DNA of 37,097 nt, taken from contig JAQYWF010000005.1 in NCBI GenBank assembly GCA_030145105.1, forward strand, positions 1 through 37,097, written 5' to 3'. The notes under the pieces are model-generated. The model did not search any database and was not told the DNA's origin. It saw nothing but the letters and a program-made list of their open reading frames with translations. This DNA comes from Desulfosarcina sp. Lineage in GTDB: Bacteria > Desulfobacterota > Desulfobacteria > Desulfobacterales > Desulfosarcinaceae. How positions within the stretch are numbered: the first letter of the stretch is position 1; every line of letters begins with the position of its first letter. Of this stretch, positions 16,029 through 23,919 are shown in pieces. Made by a program: the position numbers and the translations under genes.

Positions 16029-17117
16029 ATGAACAGCCCACAACTTATGAGCTCATCAGACACCATCGATACCAATGATTTATCAACCACAGCTATGGAA
16101 AACGATGCTTCAGGCCATAAAGTCATCATTTTGGTGGTACGAACATTTGCAGTATCGATTGTCGCGATCATGCTGCTCTTTCTGTTTAACAACTACCTGA
16201 ATTTCTGGCGGCAATGGCCTGGATTGCCATCTTTTTTTTCACACCAGGGCTGGTTTGGCATGCAAGCCCTAAGCACCCCTCTCGATAATGGTCAGATTGC
16301 AAAAGGGTGGCTTCAGCTTCTGAGCTATGTAGGCGCGGTTGCGCTAGTTGTCCTTTATGTCCTCCGGACTCGCCAACGGCCCTTGCGCGTGGATGCTGCT
16401 TTACTGTCCGGATTTGCCGCCTATATCATTCGTGCGGCCTTTTGGGTCGTATTAATTATAGGCTTAGTCGACATACTCATCTCTTTTCTTAGGGTCGAGA
16501 ACCTGCTGTCACCACTGGTTGGTGATGAGTTAACCGAAGCCCTTGGGCGCCCCCAATTTCGTGGCCTTTATGTGCACTATCCCTTGATCCTTCTATCGTT
16601 TGTCATCGCTATTTTTAATCGGTCGCTGGGATTTACCTGGTTGGCCTTTCTGGTCGTACTGGCAGAGTTTCAGATTGTTATTTCCCGATTTGTTTTTTCC
16701 TACGAACAGCCGTTCATGGGGGATCTCGTGCGCTTCTGGTATGCGGCATTATTTCTTTTTGCCAGTGCCTATACGTTGGTTCATGAAGGACATGTTCGTG
16801 TCGACGTGCTTTATTCTCGTTTCGGTAAACGCAGCAAAGCATGGACCAATACGGTCGGCACATTGCTGTTGGGCCTGCCATTGGGGGGGATTATCCTCAT
16901 GACCGGCATGTGGGATAAAACGAGCAGTATCAACAGCCCGCTGTACAGTTTCGAAGTTTCACAATCCGGTTATGGATTGTATGTGAAGTACCTGATGGTT
17001 GGTTTTCTAGCCGTTTACGCGGTGTCCATGATCATACAATTTTCCAGTTACCTGCTCGACAATATCGCTGACCTCCGTCAGGAACCAGGTGGTGATCAGT
17101 TAGCCGGTAAGTCCTAA
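16029..17117 (+). CDS. dctQ: TRAP transporter small permease, enlarged (DctQ-like)
   Basis: The small membrane subunit that pairs with DctM. The DctQ signature lies in the C-terminal half: FSYEQPFMGDLVRFWYAALFLFASAYTLVHEGHVRVDVLYSRF (about 220-260), then LLLGLPLGGIILMTGMW. At 362 residues it is about twice a usual DctQ. The first 200 residues add several extra hydrophobic helices (IILVVRTFAVSIVAIMLLFLF, LLSYVGAVALVVLYVL, AAFWVVLIIGLVDILISFL). The start is uncertain: no ribosome site precedes ATG 16029, and the first 25 residues are polar (SSSDTIDTND). It is 28 bases before dctM. The added helices may be a lineage feature of TakP-type systems. Confidence 0.85.
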   Translation: MNSPQLMSSSDTIDTNDLSTTAMENDASGHKVIILVVRTFAVSIVAIMLLFLFNNYLNFWRQWPGLPSFFSHQGWFGMQALSTPLDNGQIAKGWLQLLSYVGAVALVVLYVLRTRQRPLRVDAALLSGFAAYIIRAAFWVVLIIGLVDILISFLRVENLLSPLVGDELTEALGRPQFRGLYVHYPLILLSFVIAIFNRSLGFTWLAFLVVLAEFQIVISRFVFSYEQPFMGDLVRFWYAALFLFASAYTLVHEGHVRVDVLYSRFGKRSKAWTNTVGTLLLGLPLGGIILMTGMWDKTSSINSPLYSFEVSQSGYGLYVKYLMVGFLAVYAVSMIIQFSSYLLDNIADLRQEPGGDQLAGKS

Positions 17118-17145
17118 AACGATACAAAATAATAAGGATCACTAC

Positions 17146-19806
17146 ATGGAAGTAGTCTTTATCGCTATTCTCCTTTTAATGATGATGGTTGCGCTTTCTT
17201 CCGGTTACCCGGTCGCCTTCTCATTGCCGGGAGCCGCCATTTTGTCGATTGGCTTGGCAGCGTTAGGTGGGTATCTGTTTGCTGGAGACCCCAGCGCCTT
17301 CTTCGTAGAAGGCGGCCCCTTAACGTGGCTCAATGCCGGCGTGACCAATTTTCGAAGTCTCTATTGGAATGTCGAACGAGATACGCTGATAGCGGTTCCA
17401 TTGTTTATCTTCATGGGCATTATGCTGCAGCGTTCCAAGATCGCAGAAGATCTTCTGGTTTCGATGGCCCAACTGTTTGGACCGGTACCCGGAGGGTTGG
17501 GAATCTCCGTTGTCCTTGTCGGTGCCTTGCTGGCGGCGACGACCGGAATCGTTGGGGCAACGGTCATTGCCATGGGGTTGATTTCACTTCCGGCAATGTT
17601 GCGCAACAATTATTCTAAACCCTTGGCAACGGGCACGATTTGTGCTTCGGGCACGCTCGGCCAGATCATTCCCCCCTCTATTGTTCTGATTATCCTTGCC
17701 GACCAGTTGGGCGGTGCTTCCGATCAGGCCAGTACGATCCGCAAAGCCGCTTATAAGGCTGCAACCGGCGAATTCAGTATGCCTTCGGTACTGGATGTCA
17801 CCTCCACCAGCGCCGGTGAAATGTTTATGGGGGCCCTCGTGCCTGGTTTGGTACTGGTAGGATTGTATATCATGTATATCCTGATGGTCGCCTTGTTTCG
17901 GAAAGGGTCCGCGCCGCCGGTACCCTATGAAGGCAATTGGGATCTAACATTCGCCAAACGTGTCGTGTTGGCTTTGGCACCCCCGTTGACCCTCATTCTT
18001 CTGGTGCTCGGTTCGATCATACTGGGCGTGGCCACGGTTAACCAGGCCGGTGCGGTGGGCGCCGTTGGCGCCATGATCATGGGGGGGTATCGCCTTGCCG
18101 AAGGTCAACGCAACGCCTATTACCCGGCAATTCTGGCCGTCGTCTCAACCATTGTCATTGCGATTGTACTCGCCTTTTATGACCTCAACGTCAAAAGTAT
18201 CAAGACGGGGGATGCCATCGGTCTCTTCCTGGCCGCGGTTGCTGTTACCGGGCTGTTGATTGCCGTGGCCTGGAGTACCTGGCGAATATATAAAATTGAA
18301 GATACCCTCAACTCGGTCATGGTTGAAACGGCCAAAACGACATCCATGGTTTTTATTATTCTGATTGGTGCCGCCATGTTGACCGCTGCCTTTCGTGGTT
18401 TTGGCGGGGAAGAATTGGTCAAGCATTTTTTAACCAATCTGGAAGGTGGATTCTGGATCCAATTTATGGTCGTCATGGCGGTGATGTTCGTTCTCGGTTT
18501 TTTTATCGATTTTCTCGAAATAGCCGTCGTCGTCGTTCCCATTGTCGCCCCCATTCTGCTGGCCGACCCGGGTGCCAATGTGACCGCCGTGTGGTTTGGC
18601 GTGATGGTGGGTCTTAATCTTCAGACTTCATTTCTGACGCCGCCCTTTGGTTTTTCTCTGTTTTACCTTCGTGGCGTCGCCCCCCCCATTGTAAAAACAC
18701 TGCATATTTATCGTGGATCTATTCCCTTTATTGGATTGCAGGTGGTTGCATTGGTGATAGTTGCGGTTTCGCCTGCGATAGTGAACTACCTGCCCACGCG
18801 TATTTCGCTGTCTTCCGATACAGCGCCACCGCCGATCAATCCGCGAATGCAATCCTGCATTGAAGAATATCTCTTTGATCACTATGATGATCAAGGTGAG
18901 CAACTGCGCGGCGATGTCAAAACCTTAGGTGCCTTGGAACTCAGTGTTTTACCGGAAAAACGACAGAAAGCGTTGAACGAAAGCCTGGATCGGACCTTGA
19001 ACACATTCGATTTAGTCGCCACGGTTCGCATGGCTGAAGAACATCGTGTCGGCTATTCATCTGAATACCGCCCACAGCATCAATTTGTTCGCCGTTTGCA
19101 GTCAGATATGCGTCTTATCCACTTGAAAGTCGTTAAATTGAAGCAGGTTTTGACGAGGACGTCTCGGAGCGAGTCCCCGGACAGGGATGAAATCACCCGA
19201 ATTGAAGCAGCAATCGAGAAGGCAGAAGCGGCGATAACAGACCTTCAAAACCAGATTCCCGAGAGCTGGGCTGGCGTCAACAAACGTTATGCGGATTTGG
19301 AAAAAGCCGAAAGTCAAGCGCGCCGTGATTACCGCAACAACGTCGACCAGGCGTATAAAACGATTGCGGAATTACGAGAGGTCATCGATGGCGCAGATGA
19401 ACTGGCCGGTCTTGAACAACAAATGACTGCTCTCGAAAAGGCAGTTGTCAATGAGCCGGCTAAAGTTGCTTTGGAACGGATCAAACAATCAGAATCGGCT
19501 CTTGGTAAGGTTGCCGGCACAAGCGCCATCAAGTCCAAGCTTTCCAAAGCGCGCAGGGCGCTTAAAGGAAATCAACCAGATCCGGAAAAGGCAATTCAGC
19601 TTCTGAGCGAGGGCTTAACGTTATATGCTGCTGAAGTCGATTGGCGTCGTCGCGCAGCAGTTGAAATCGCCCCAGCGCTTGCTTCCTATGACAATGCCAT
19701 CAAAGATTCCATTGGTCTTCGATTGCAGCGACGGTTGACGGATGATCAGGTCAAAGCGGTTGCCAGTTGCTTATCGGAACACCGCGATTATTCATTGCAA
19801 TTCTGA
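17146..19806 (+). CDS. dctM: TRAP transporter large permease (DctM) with long C-terminal coiled-coil domain
   Basis: The ion-driven transport subunit of the TRAP system. Residues 1 to about 547 are membrane-embedded: GYPVAFSLPGAAIL, VPLFIFMGIMLQRSKIAEDLL, GALLAATTGIVGATVIAMGLISLPAML, GTICASGTLGQIIPPSIVLIIL, and late helices MVVMAVMFVLGFFIDFLEIAVVVVPIVAPI and NLQTSFLTPPFGFSLFYL. Ordinary DctM has about 430 residues; this one has 886. The last 340 or so residues are soluble and rich in heptad-like charged helices (LEKAESQARRDYRNNVDQAYKTIAELREVI, LEQQMTALEKAV, SKLSKARRALKGN). ATG 17146 follows AAGGATCACTAC. The extra part has no recognised family. It may be a cytoplasmic or periplasmic regulatory stalk, or a fused neighbouring gene. 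A strong terminator follows. Confidence 0.9.
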   Translation: MEVVFIAILLLMMMVALSSGYPVAFSLPGAAILSIGLAALGGYLFAGDPSAFFVEGGPLTWLNAGVTNFRSLYWNVERDTLIAVPLFIFMGIMLQRSKIAEDLLVSMAQLFGPVPGGLGISVVLVGALLAATTGIVGATVIAMGLISLPAMLRNNYSKPLATGTICASGTLGQIIPPSIVLIILADQLGGASDQASTIRKAAYKAATGEFSMPSVLDVTSTSAGEMFMGALVPGLVLVGLYIMYILMVALFRKGSAPPVPYEGNWDLTFAKRVVLALAPPLTLILLVLGSIILGVATVNQAGAVGAVGAMIMGGYRLAEGQRNAYYPAILAVVSTIVIAIVLAFYDLNVKSIKTGDAIGLFLAAVAVTGLLIAVAWSTWRIYKIEDTLNSVMVETAKTTSMVFIILIGAAMLTAAFRGFGGEELVKHFLTNLEGGFWIQFMVVMAVMFVLGFFIDFLEIAVVVVPIVAPILLADPGANVTAVWFGVMVGLNLQTSFLTPPFGFSLFYLRGVAPPIVKTLHIYRGSIPFIGLQVVALVIVAVSPAIVNYLPTRISLSSDTAPPPINPRMQSCIEEYLFDHYDDQGEQLRGDVKTLGALELSVLPEKRQKALNESLDRTLNTFDLVATVRMAEEHRVGYSSEYRPQHQFVRRLQSDMRLIHLKVVKLKQVLTRTSRSESPDRDEITRIEAAIEKAEAAITDLQNQIPESWAGVNKRYADLEKAESQARRDYRNNVDQAYKTIAELREVIDGADELAGLEQQMTALEKAVVNEPAKVALERIKQSESALGKVAGTSAIKSKLSKARRALKGNQPDPEKAIQLLSEGLTLYAAEVDWRRRAAVEIAPALASYDNAIKDSIGLRLQRRLTDDQVKAVASCLSEHRDYSLQF

Positions 19807-19889
19807 TTTCATCCAGCCCAAATTTAGATTGAAGGGGTAGTCGGCATATCCGGGGTTTTGAGCTTCGGGCAGTCAATGCAAATCCACTC

Positions 19890-19928
19890 CATCGGTTCCG
19901 GAAGTATGCCGGAACCGATGTTTTTTTT
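19890..19928 (+). terminator. Rho-independent terminator of the TRAP operon
   Basis: CATCGGTTCCGG-AAGTATG-CCGGAACCGATG is a perfect 12-bp stem followed by TTTTTTTT. It lies 84 bases after the dctM stop. Confidence 0.92.
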
Positions 19929-19932
19929 ACGT

Positions 19933-20093
19933 GTTTGTCCAAAAACAGGATCTTGCGGCCCAGCTCGGCGTTCTCGTGTTCTGGAGCACGTAGTGAAGCT
20001 TCAGCGCTATCCTCGACGGTGCGCTGCTACGCCTACGGTCTCCAAAACCCCGTGGCCTTGATTTGAACCGCAAACTACCATTTTTGGACGGAC
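19933..20093. repeat. Palindromic intergenic repeat, family B
   Basis: The ends GTTTGTCCAAAAAC and CATTTTTGGACGGAC are inverted complements with few mismatches, and inner blocks atcttgcgg and ccttgattt lie symmetrically. The layout matches the family A repeats at 49 and 974 (short inverted ends around a GC-rich core of about 130 bases) but the sequence differs. It fills the space between the TRAP terminator and the rapA ribosome site. The ORF called on the minus strand across it is not credible. Confidence 0.6.
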
Positions 20094-20112
20094 CCGAACC
20101 GGAGAGAGATTC

Positions 20113-20682
20113 GTGCCAATGACCGAATGTGCGGTGGGTCAACGCTGGGCCAGTGAAATGGAGCCCGAACTGGGTGTGGGTATTGTTGACGCCATCTCGG
20201 GAAGGCGGATTCACCTGAGGTTTCCGAAAAGTGGCATCACCCGGATATATGCAATCCAAAGCGCCCCTATCAGGCGGATCGTCATTCATCCTGGTGATCG
20301 TATTCAAAGCGAGGGTGGCGAGTCCATGACCGTCGATTCGATTGAATCGGAAGAAGGACTGAATGTGTATTGTGGTCCTGGCATGCGCCTGCGCGAAGAC
20401 CGGCTGACCGACACCATGGTGCTCGACACGCCTAAAGAACGGCTCATGGCCGGGCAGCGCGACCCGTCGACCCTTTTTGACCTGAGGTGTCGTCTCCTCC
20501 ACTACCGGCACCGCATGGCCCGGTCACCGGTGTCGGGGTTCGTGGGCGGGCGGGTGGCGTTGATTCCCCATCAATTCGCCATTGCCGCCGAGGTCAGCGA
20601 TCGCCGCCTTCCCGGGTGCTGCTGGCTGACGAAACCGGTTTGGGGAAAACCATCGAAGCGGGTCTCATTCTGCATCGCCTGA
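20113..20682 (+). CDS. rapA: RapA-type helicase, N-terminal fragment (frame broken near 20608)
   Basis: Residues 1 to about 165 match the start of RapA, the RNA-polymerase-recycling Swi2/Snf2 ATPase: GQRWASEMEPELGVGIV, LRFPKSGITRIYA, IHPGDRIQS and PKERLMAGQRDPSTLFDLR, then VALIPHQFAIAAEVSDRR. This is the Tudor-like double domain that touches RNA polymerase. After DRR (20607) the frame loses similarity and ends at 20682, while the expected RVLLADETGLGKT continues in the next frame. One base appears to be missing at cgccgccttcccgggtg. GTG 20113 follows GGAGAGAGATTC; ATG 20119 is an alternative. Real mutation, assembly error or recoding are all possible. Confidence 0.8.
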   Translation: MPMTECAVGQRWASEMEPELGVGIVDAISGRRIHLRFPKSGITRIYAIQSAPIRRIVIHPGDRIQSEGGESMTVDSIESEEGLNVYCGPGMRLREDRLTDTMVLDTPKERLMAGQRDPSTLFDLRCRLLHYRHRMARSPVSGFVGGRVALIPHQFAIAAEVSDRRLPGCCWLTKPVWGKPSKRVSFCIA

Positions 20683-22940
20683 CGGTCACGGGCCGGGTCA
20701 ACCGGATCCTGACCATCGTTCCCGATGCCCTGGTGGTGCAGTGGTTTGTGGAACTGGCGCGCCGGTTTAATCTGCGGTGTCGCATTTTCGATGATGCGTT
20801 TATGGCGGCGCAGTTTCAACCCGCTGCCGGTGACAATCCCTTTTACGACGAACCGCTGGGGCTTTGCGGCTTCTCTTTTCTGACAACGGCCCCACCCGCG
20901 CTGCTGTCCCGATTGATCGACGCCGGCTGGGATATGGTGGTGGTGGATGAAGCCCATCACATGCAGTCGGGCGGCTCCTTGTTCCAACAGGTTCAACAGC
21001 TGTCGGAAACCGTTGAGCGGATGATTTTGATTACCGCCACGCCGGGGCACCTGGCGGCACGAAGCCATTTTGCTCGACTGCGCCTGCTGGATCCGGATCG
21101 CTATACCGACTACGGGCAATTCAAAACGCAAAGCCGGGCCTTTGGACAGGTCGCCCGGATTGCGCAGACGCTGGCGGATGGCCGCCATGCCGATCCGGAC
21201 AGCCTGCGGCGCATTTCGCACTTACTCGGCATCCCTGCCCACACAATTAAAGAAAAGCTGACCCAAACCGCCGGACGGCAGGATTTGATCAAGACGCTCA
21301 TCGATCGGCACGGCACCGGCCGGGTGATGTTTAAAAACACGCGGCGCACCGTTGGCGGGTTTCCGGGTAGGCGGGCGCATTTGGTGCCGCTCGATGTGGA
21401 TGGCAACGGGGTGTCGACGCGCCGTCGGCTCAACCTGGAAGCCATGCAGGATTTCGGATTGCAGCCGGTAAGCGGGGAGACCACTTTTAAAGATGACCCC
21501 CGGGTGGCCTGGTTGGAAAACTATCTGCGCGATCATCGTGAAGAGAAGGCGCTGCTGATCTGCCGAACGTCCGGGAAGGTCAACGCCCTTTATGAAGCGC
21601 TGGAAAAGCGCATCAACATTAATGTCGGGCGCTATCACGAAGAGATGACCTTGGTGCAGCGGGATCGTAATGCGGCCTGGTTTGCCGAGGCGGGCGGTGC
21701 GGAGCTGCTGCTATGTTCCGAGATCGGCAGCGAGGGGCGCAACTTTCAGTTTGCCCGCCATCTGGTCCTTTTCGATCTGCCGCCCGATCCTGAATTGCTG
21801 GAGCAGCGCATCGGCCGTCTGGACCGTATCGGCCAGACCGGGCTCGTCCAGGTGTGGGTGCCATTTGTCCGTGGAACCGGCGGGGAGATCCTGACACGAT
21901 GGTACCATGAAGCCCTGAACGCATTTGAAGAAAATGGCCCGGCCGCCGGCTGGGTGACCAGCCGGTTTTTTGGCGAACTGGCGGCACTGATCGGTGACCT
22001 GGAAAGGAAAGCGACCCATGCCCGTTTGGACAGGCTGATCCGCGGTGGCCGGATATCCGTCATCCGCCAGCAGCGCCGGATCGATTTGGGGCGGGATCGG
22101 CTCCTGGAGTTGGATGCGTTGCCGCCGGAGAAGATGGCGGGCTTGATGGAAGCCATTCGGGATATCGACGGCGATCCCAGTTTCCTACAATGGATCGAAC
22201 CGCTTTTAGACGTCTGGGGAATTGTGATGGAGCCGCTTGCCCCCCATGTCTATCGATTGCGCCCTGATCATCGCTATGCAGACCCGCTACCGGGGTTCCG
22301 GCCCTCAGGTCTGACGGTGACCACGGACCGTGCCAGTGCCCTGATTCGTGAAGATCTCGGATTCCTCACCTGGGATCATCCGCTGGTGAGCGGTGCCATG
22401 GAGCACTATCTGGGCAGCGGGAAAGGAAGTGCCGGATTCGCCTGCTGGGCGGCAGCCGGGGAACCGGCATTTCTGCTGGAGATGGTATTCTTGATCGAGG
22501 CGATCGCCCGGCCGAACCTTACCGTTGAGCGATACCTGCCGCCCACCCCGTTTCGGGTGGTCGTGGATCACCACCTGAATAATCGGGAAAAGGACCTGCC
22601 CGAGGGGCTGTCGGACCTACTCACCGACGGTTCAGCCGCCCTTTTCGCTGAAATAATGCCTGTTGTTTCTCACCGGATCCCGGAAATGCTCGAGGCCGGC
22701 CGGGTGATGGCCCGGGCCAGGTCCCGGCCGGTCATCGAGGCGGCGCATCAGGCGGCCGGCCGGTCGATGGATGACGCCGTCAGTCGCATTGAGGCGCTTT
22801 CCCGGGTAAATGCCGCTATCCGTGATAGGGAAATTAACGCGGCAAAACTGGAACGGAATGCCGTATTGTCGGCAATTTCATCGGCTCGGGTGAGACTCGA
22901 TGCCATGCGTCTGATTGTGACAGATACTGTCACTCCATAA
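20487..22940 (+). CDS. rapA: RapA-type Swi2/Snf2 helicase, main part (frameshifted from its N-terminus)
   Basis: RapA frees stalled RNA polymerase after transcription. True similarity begins at about 20610 with SRVLLADETGLGKTIEAGLILH (Walker A). It continues through VVVDEAHHMQSGG, ITATPGHLAARSHFARLRLLDPDRY, GTGRVMFKNTRR, and the C-terminal helicase motifs SEIGSEGRNFQFARHLVLFDLPPDPELLEQRIGRLDRIGQ. It ends like E. coli RapA (INAAKLERN, VRLDAMRLIVTDTV). Residues encoded before 20607 in this frame (MSSPPLPAPHG...) are out-of-frame noise. Joined with the fragment at 20113 the protein would be about 940 residues, close to the 968 of E. coli. Without the N-terminal part it would probably bind polymerase poorly. 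Confidence 0.88.
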   Translation: MSSPPLPAPHGPVTGVGVRGRAGGVDSPSIRHCRRGQRSPPSRVLLADETGLGKTIEAGLILHRLTVTGRVNRILTIVPDALVVQWFVELARRFNLRCRIFDDAFMAAQFQPAAGDNPFYDEPLGLCGFSFLTTAPPALLSRLIDAGWDMVVVDEAHHMQSGGSLFQQVQQLSETVERMILITATPGHLAARSHFARLRLLDPDRYTDYGQFKTQSRAFGQVARIAQTLADGRHADPDSLRRISHLLGIPAHTIKEKLTQTAGRQDLIKTLIDRHGTGRVMFKNTRRTVGGFPGRRAHLVPLDVDGNGVSTRRRLNLEAMQDFGLQPVSGETTFKDDPRVAWLENYLRDHREEKALLICRTSGKVNALYEALEKRININVGRYHEEMTLVQRDRNAAWFAEAGGAELLLCSEIGSEGRNFQFARHLVLFDLPPDPELLEQRIGRLDRIGQTGLVQVWVPFVRGTGGEILTRWYHEALNAFEENGPAAGWVTSRFFGELAALIGDLERKATHARLDRLIRGGRISVIRQQRRIDLGRDRLLELDALPPEKMAGLMEAIRDIDGDPSFLQWIEPLLDVWGIVMEPLAPHVYRLRPDHRYADPLPGFRPSGLTVTTDRASALIREDLGFLTWDHPLVSGAMEHYLGSGKGSAGFACWAAAGEPAFLLEMVFLIEAIARPNLTVERYLPPTPFRVVVDHHLNNREKDLPEGLSDLLTDGSAALFAEIMPVVSHRIPEMLEAGRVMARARSRPVIEAAHQAAGRSMDDAVSRIEALSRVNAAIRDREINAAKLERNAVLSAISSARVRLDAMRLIVTDTVTP

Positions 22941-23013
22941 AAATATCGGGGCTGAATCGTAATTGAAGCCTCCCCTCCATTTAGGTGATTGGTTGATCCT
23001 ATAACGGAGGAAA

Positions 23014-23121
23014 ATGAAAAAGGTTACATGGGAGCCTTCAATAATACAAAATGGCTTTGGCTTTATTCACGCTTATCCGGTTGATCCCTTTGGGCAATTC
23101 ATACCAGTCACCGATACCTGA
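23014..23121 (+). CDS. Possible 35-residue small ORF with good ribosome site
   Basis: ATG 23014 follows GGAGGAAA and opens MKKVTWEPSIIQNGFGFIHAYPVDPFGQF, ending at TGA 23119-23121. It overlaps, antisense, the last 84 bases of the minus-strand gene at 23038. The ribosome site is the only positive evidence; no family is recognised. Confidence 0.2.
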   Translation: MKKVTWEPSIIQNGFGFIHAYPVDPFGQFIPVTDT

Positions 23122-23607
23122 CGATTCCGTTCGGTATACCAATGCAGCCGTGTGGATAACGAAGTCCAGCACCTGCGGATCAATGGGTTGGCCGTTGAGC
23201 TGCAGGGAGATCAGGTCGATACGGCCAGCCCCATCCCGGGTCAGAAAAACACCCTTGAAATCGAAAACCAGGTTTTCGCCCAGCAGGGTGTCCAGGTTGA
23301 GCCGCTGCGCATCAAACCTCATTTTACCGCGGACATGGTTATGATCCAGCAGTTTCACCGTCAGACTGTCGAAAACCGACGCCTTCTCCTGTGCCAGACG
23401 ATAGGTAATGTAGGCGTTGAGCTCCTTCTCGGTCACTTCAGCGCTAAGCTCTTGGGTGTTGGACCGGGGGGGCTTCTCGGCGATGACCCTGAGGATGTGC
23501 CTGACCGTGAGCGCATCCTTGGTGGTCTGATCGATGGCGCCGATCAAAAGCAGGGCACAACCTAAAACGGTGATCAATCCACGCCAGTCCAAATAGTTCC
23601 TTGTCAT
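23038..23607 (-). CDS. Membrane-anchored protein of unknown function
   Basis: Not recognised. From ATG 23607 it has 189 residues: a short charged start (MTRNYLDWR), one hydrophobic helix (GLITVLGCALLLIGAI), then a soluble domain outside the membrane. The domain starts with LSAEVTEKELNAYITYRLAQE and alternates strands (VRGKMRFDAQRLN, ENLVFDFKGVFLTRDGAGRIDLISLQLNG). That pattern recalls beta-rich lipid-binding or AsmA/DUF2993-like folds, but this is only a guess. It ends ELPKGINRISVNKAKAILYY. The ORF track starts at TTG 23718 without a ribosome site; GGAGG lies 15 bases before ATG 23607, also imperfect, so the start is uncertain. It is convergent with rapA and divergent from hrpA. Confidence 0.65.
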   Translation of the reverse strand: MTRNYLDWRGLITVLGCALLLIGAIDQTTKDALTVRHILRVIAEKPPRSNTQELSAEVTEKELNAYITYRLAQEKASVFDSLTVKLLDHNHVRGKMRFDAQRLNLDTLLGENLVFDFKGVFLTRDGAGRIDLISLQLNGQPIDPQVLDFVIHTAALVYRTESSGIGDWYELPKGINRISVNKAKAILYY

Positions 23608-23720
23608 CTCTTGGTTTGTCAACCTCCGCGTGTTGTTGAATCCTGCCTCGATGTCCAAGCGCATCACCAGCAGCGCTAACTCAATGACCAGTTTAGCAGA
23701 TCGTGCGAACCGGCACAATT

Positions 23721-23754
23721 AAAGAATCCCCGCGGCTTGCCGCGGAGATTCTTT
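23721..23754. repeat. REP-like hairpin
   Basis: AAAGAATC-cc-CGCGGC-TT-GCCGCG-ga-GATTCTTT is a compact 14-bp stem with a small internal mismatch. It lies just upstream of the minus-strand gene and of hrpA. It has no long T-run, so it looks more like a REP-type element than a terminator. Confidence 0.55.
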
Positions 23755-23763
23755 ATCGAAAGA

Positions 23764-23874
23764 ATGAAAACCGATTTCCAGTTCGCTCGCATTGCCCGTC
23801 CCACACCGCGGGGAATACCCGATTTGCTGACCTCCGCCGGTAAAAAGGGTTGTTTTCGTTATTGGTCATGGTAG
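23764..23874 (+). CDS. Possible 36-residue small ORF before hrpA
   Basis: ATG 23764 opens MKTDFQFARIARPTPRGIPDLLTSAGKKG and ends at TAG 23872-23874, 45 bases before hrpA. No convincing ribosome site is seen and no family is recognised. It may be chance. Confidence 0.15.
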   Translation: MKTDFQFARIARPTPRGIPDLLTSAGKKGCFRYWSW

Positions 23875-23919
23875 AAAAGGGCGCGACAAGTCCGGCCAAG
23901 CAGACGAACAGGACCATCC

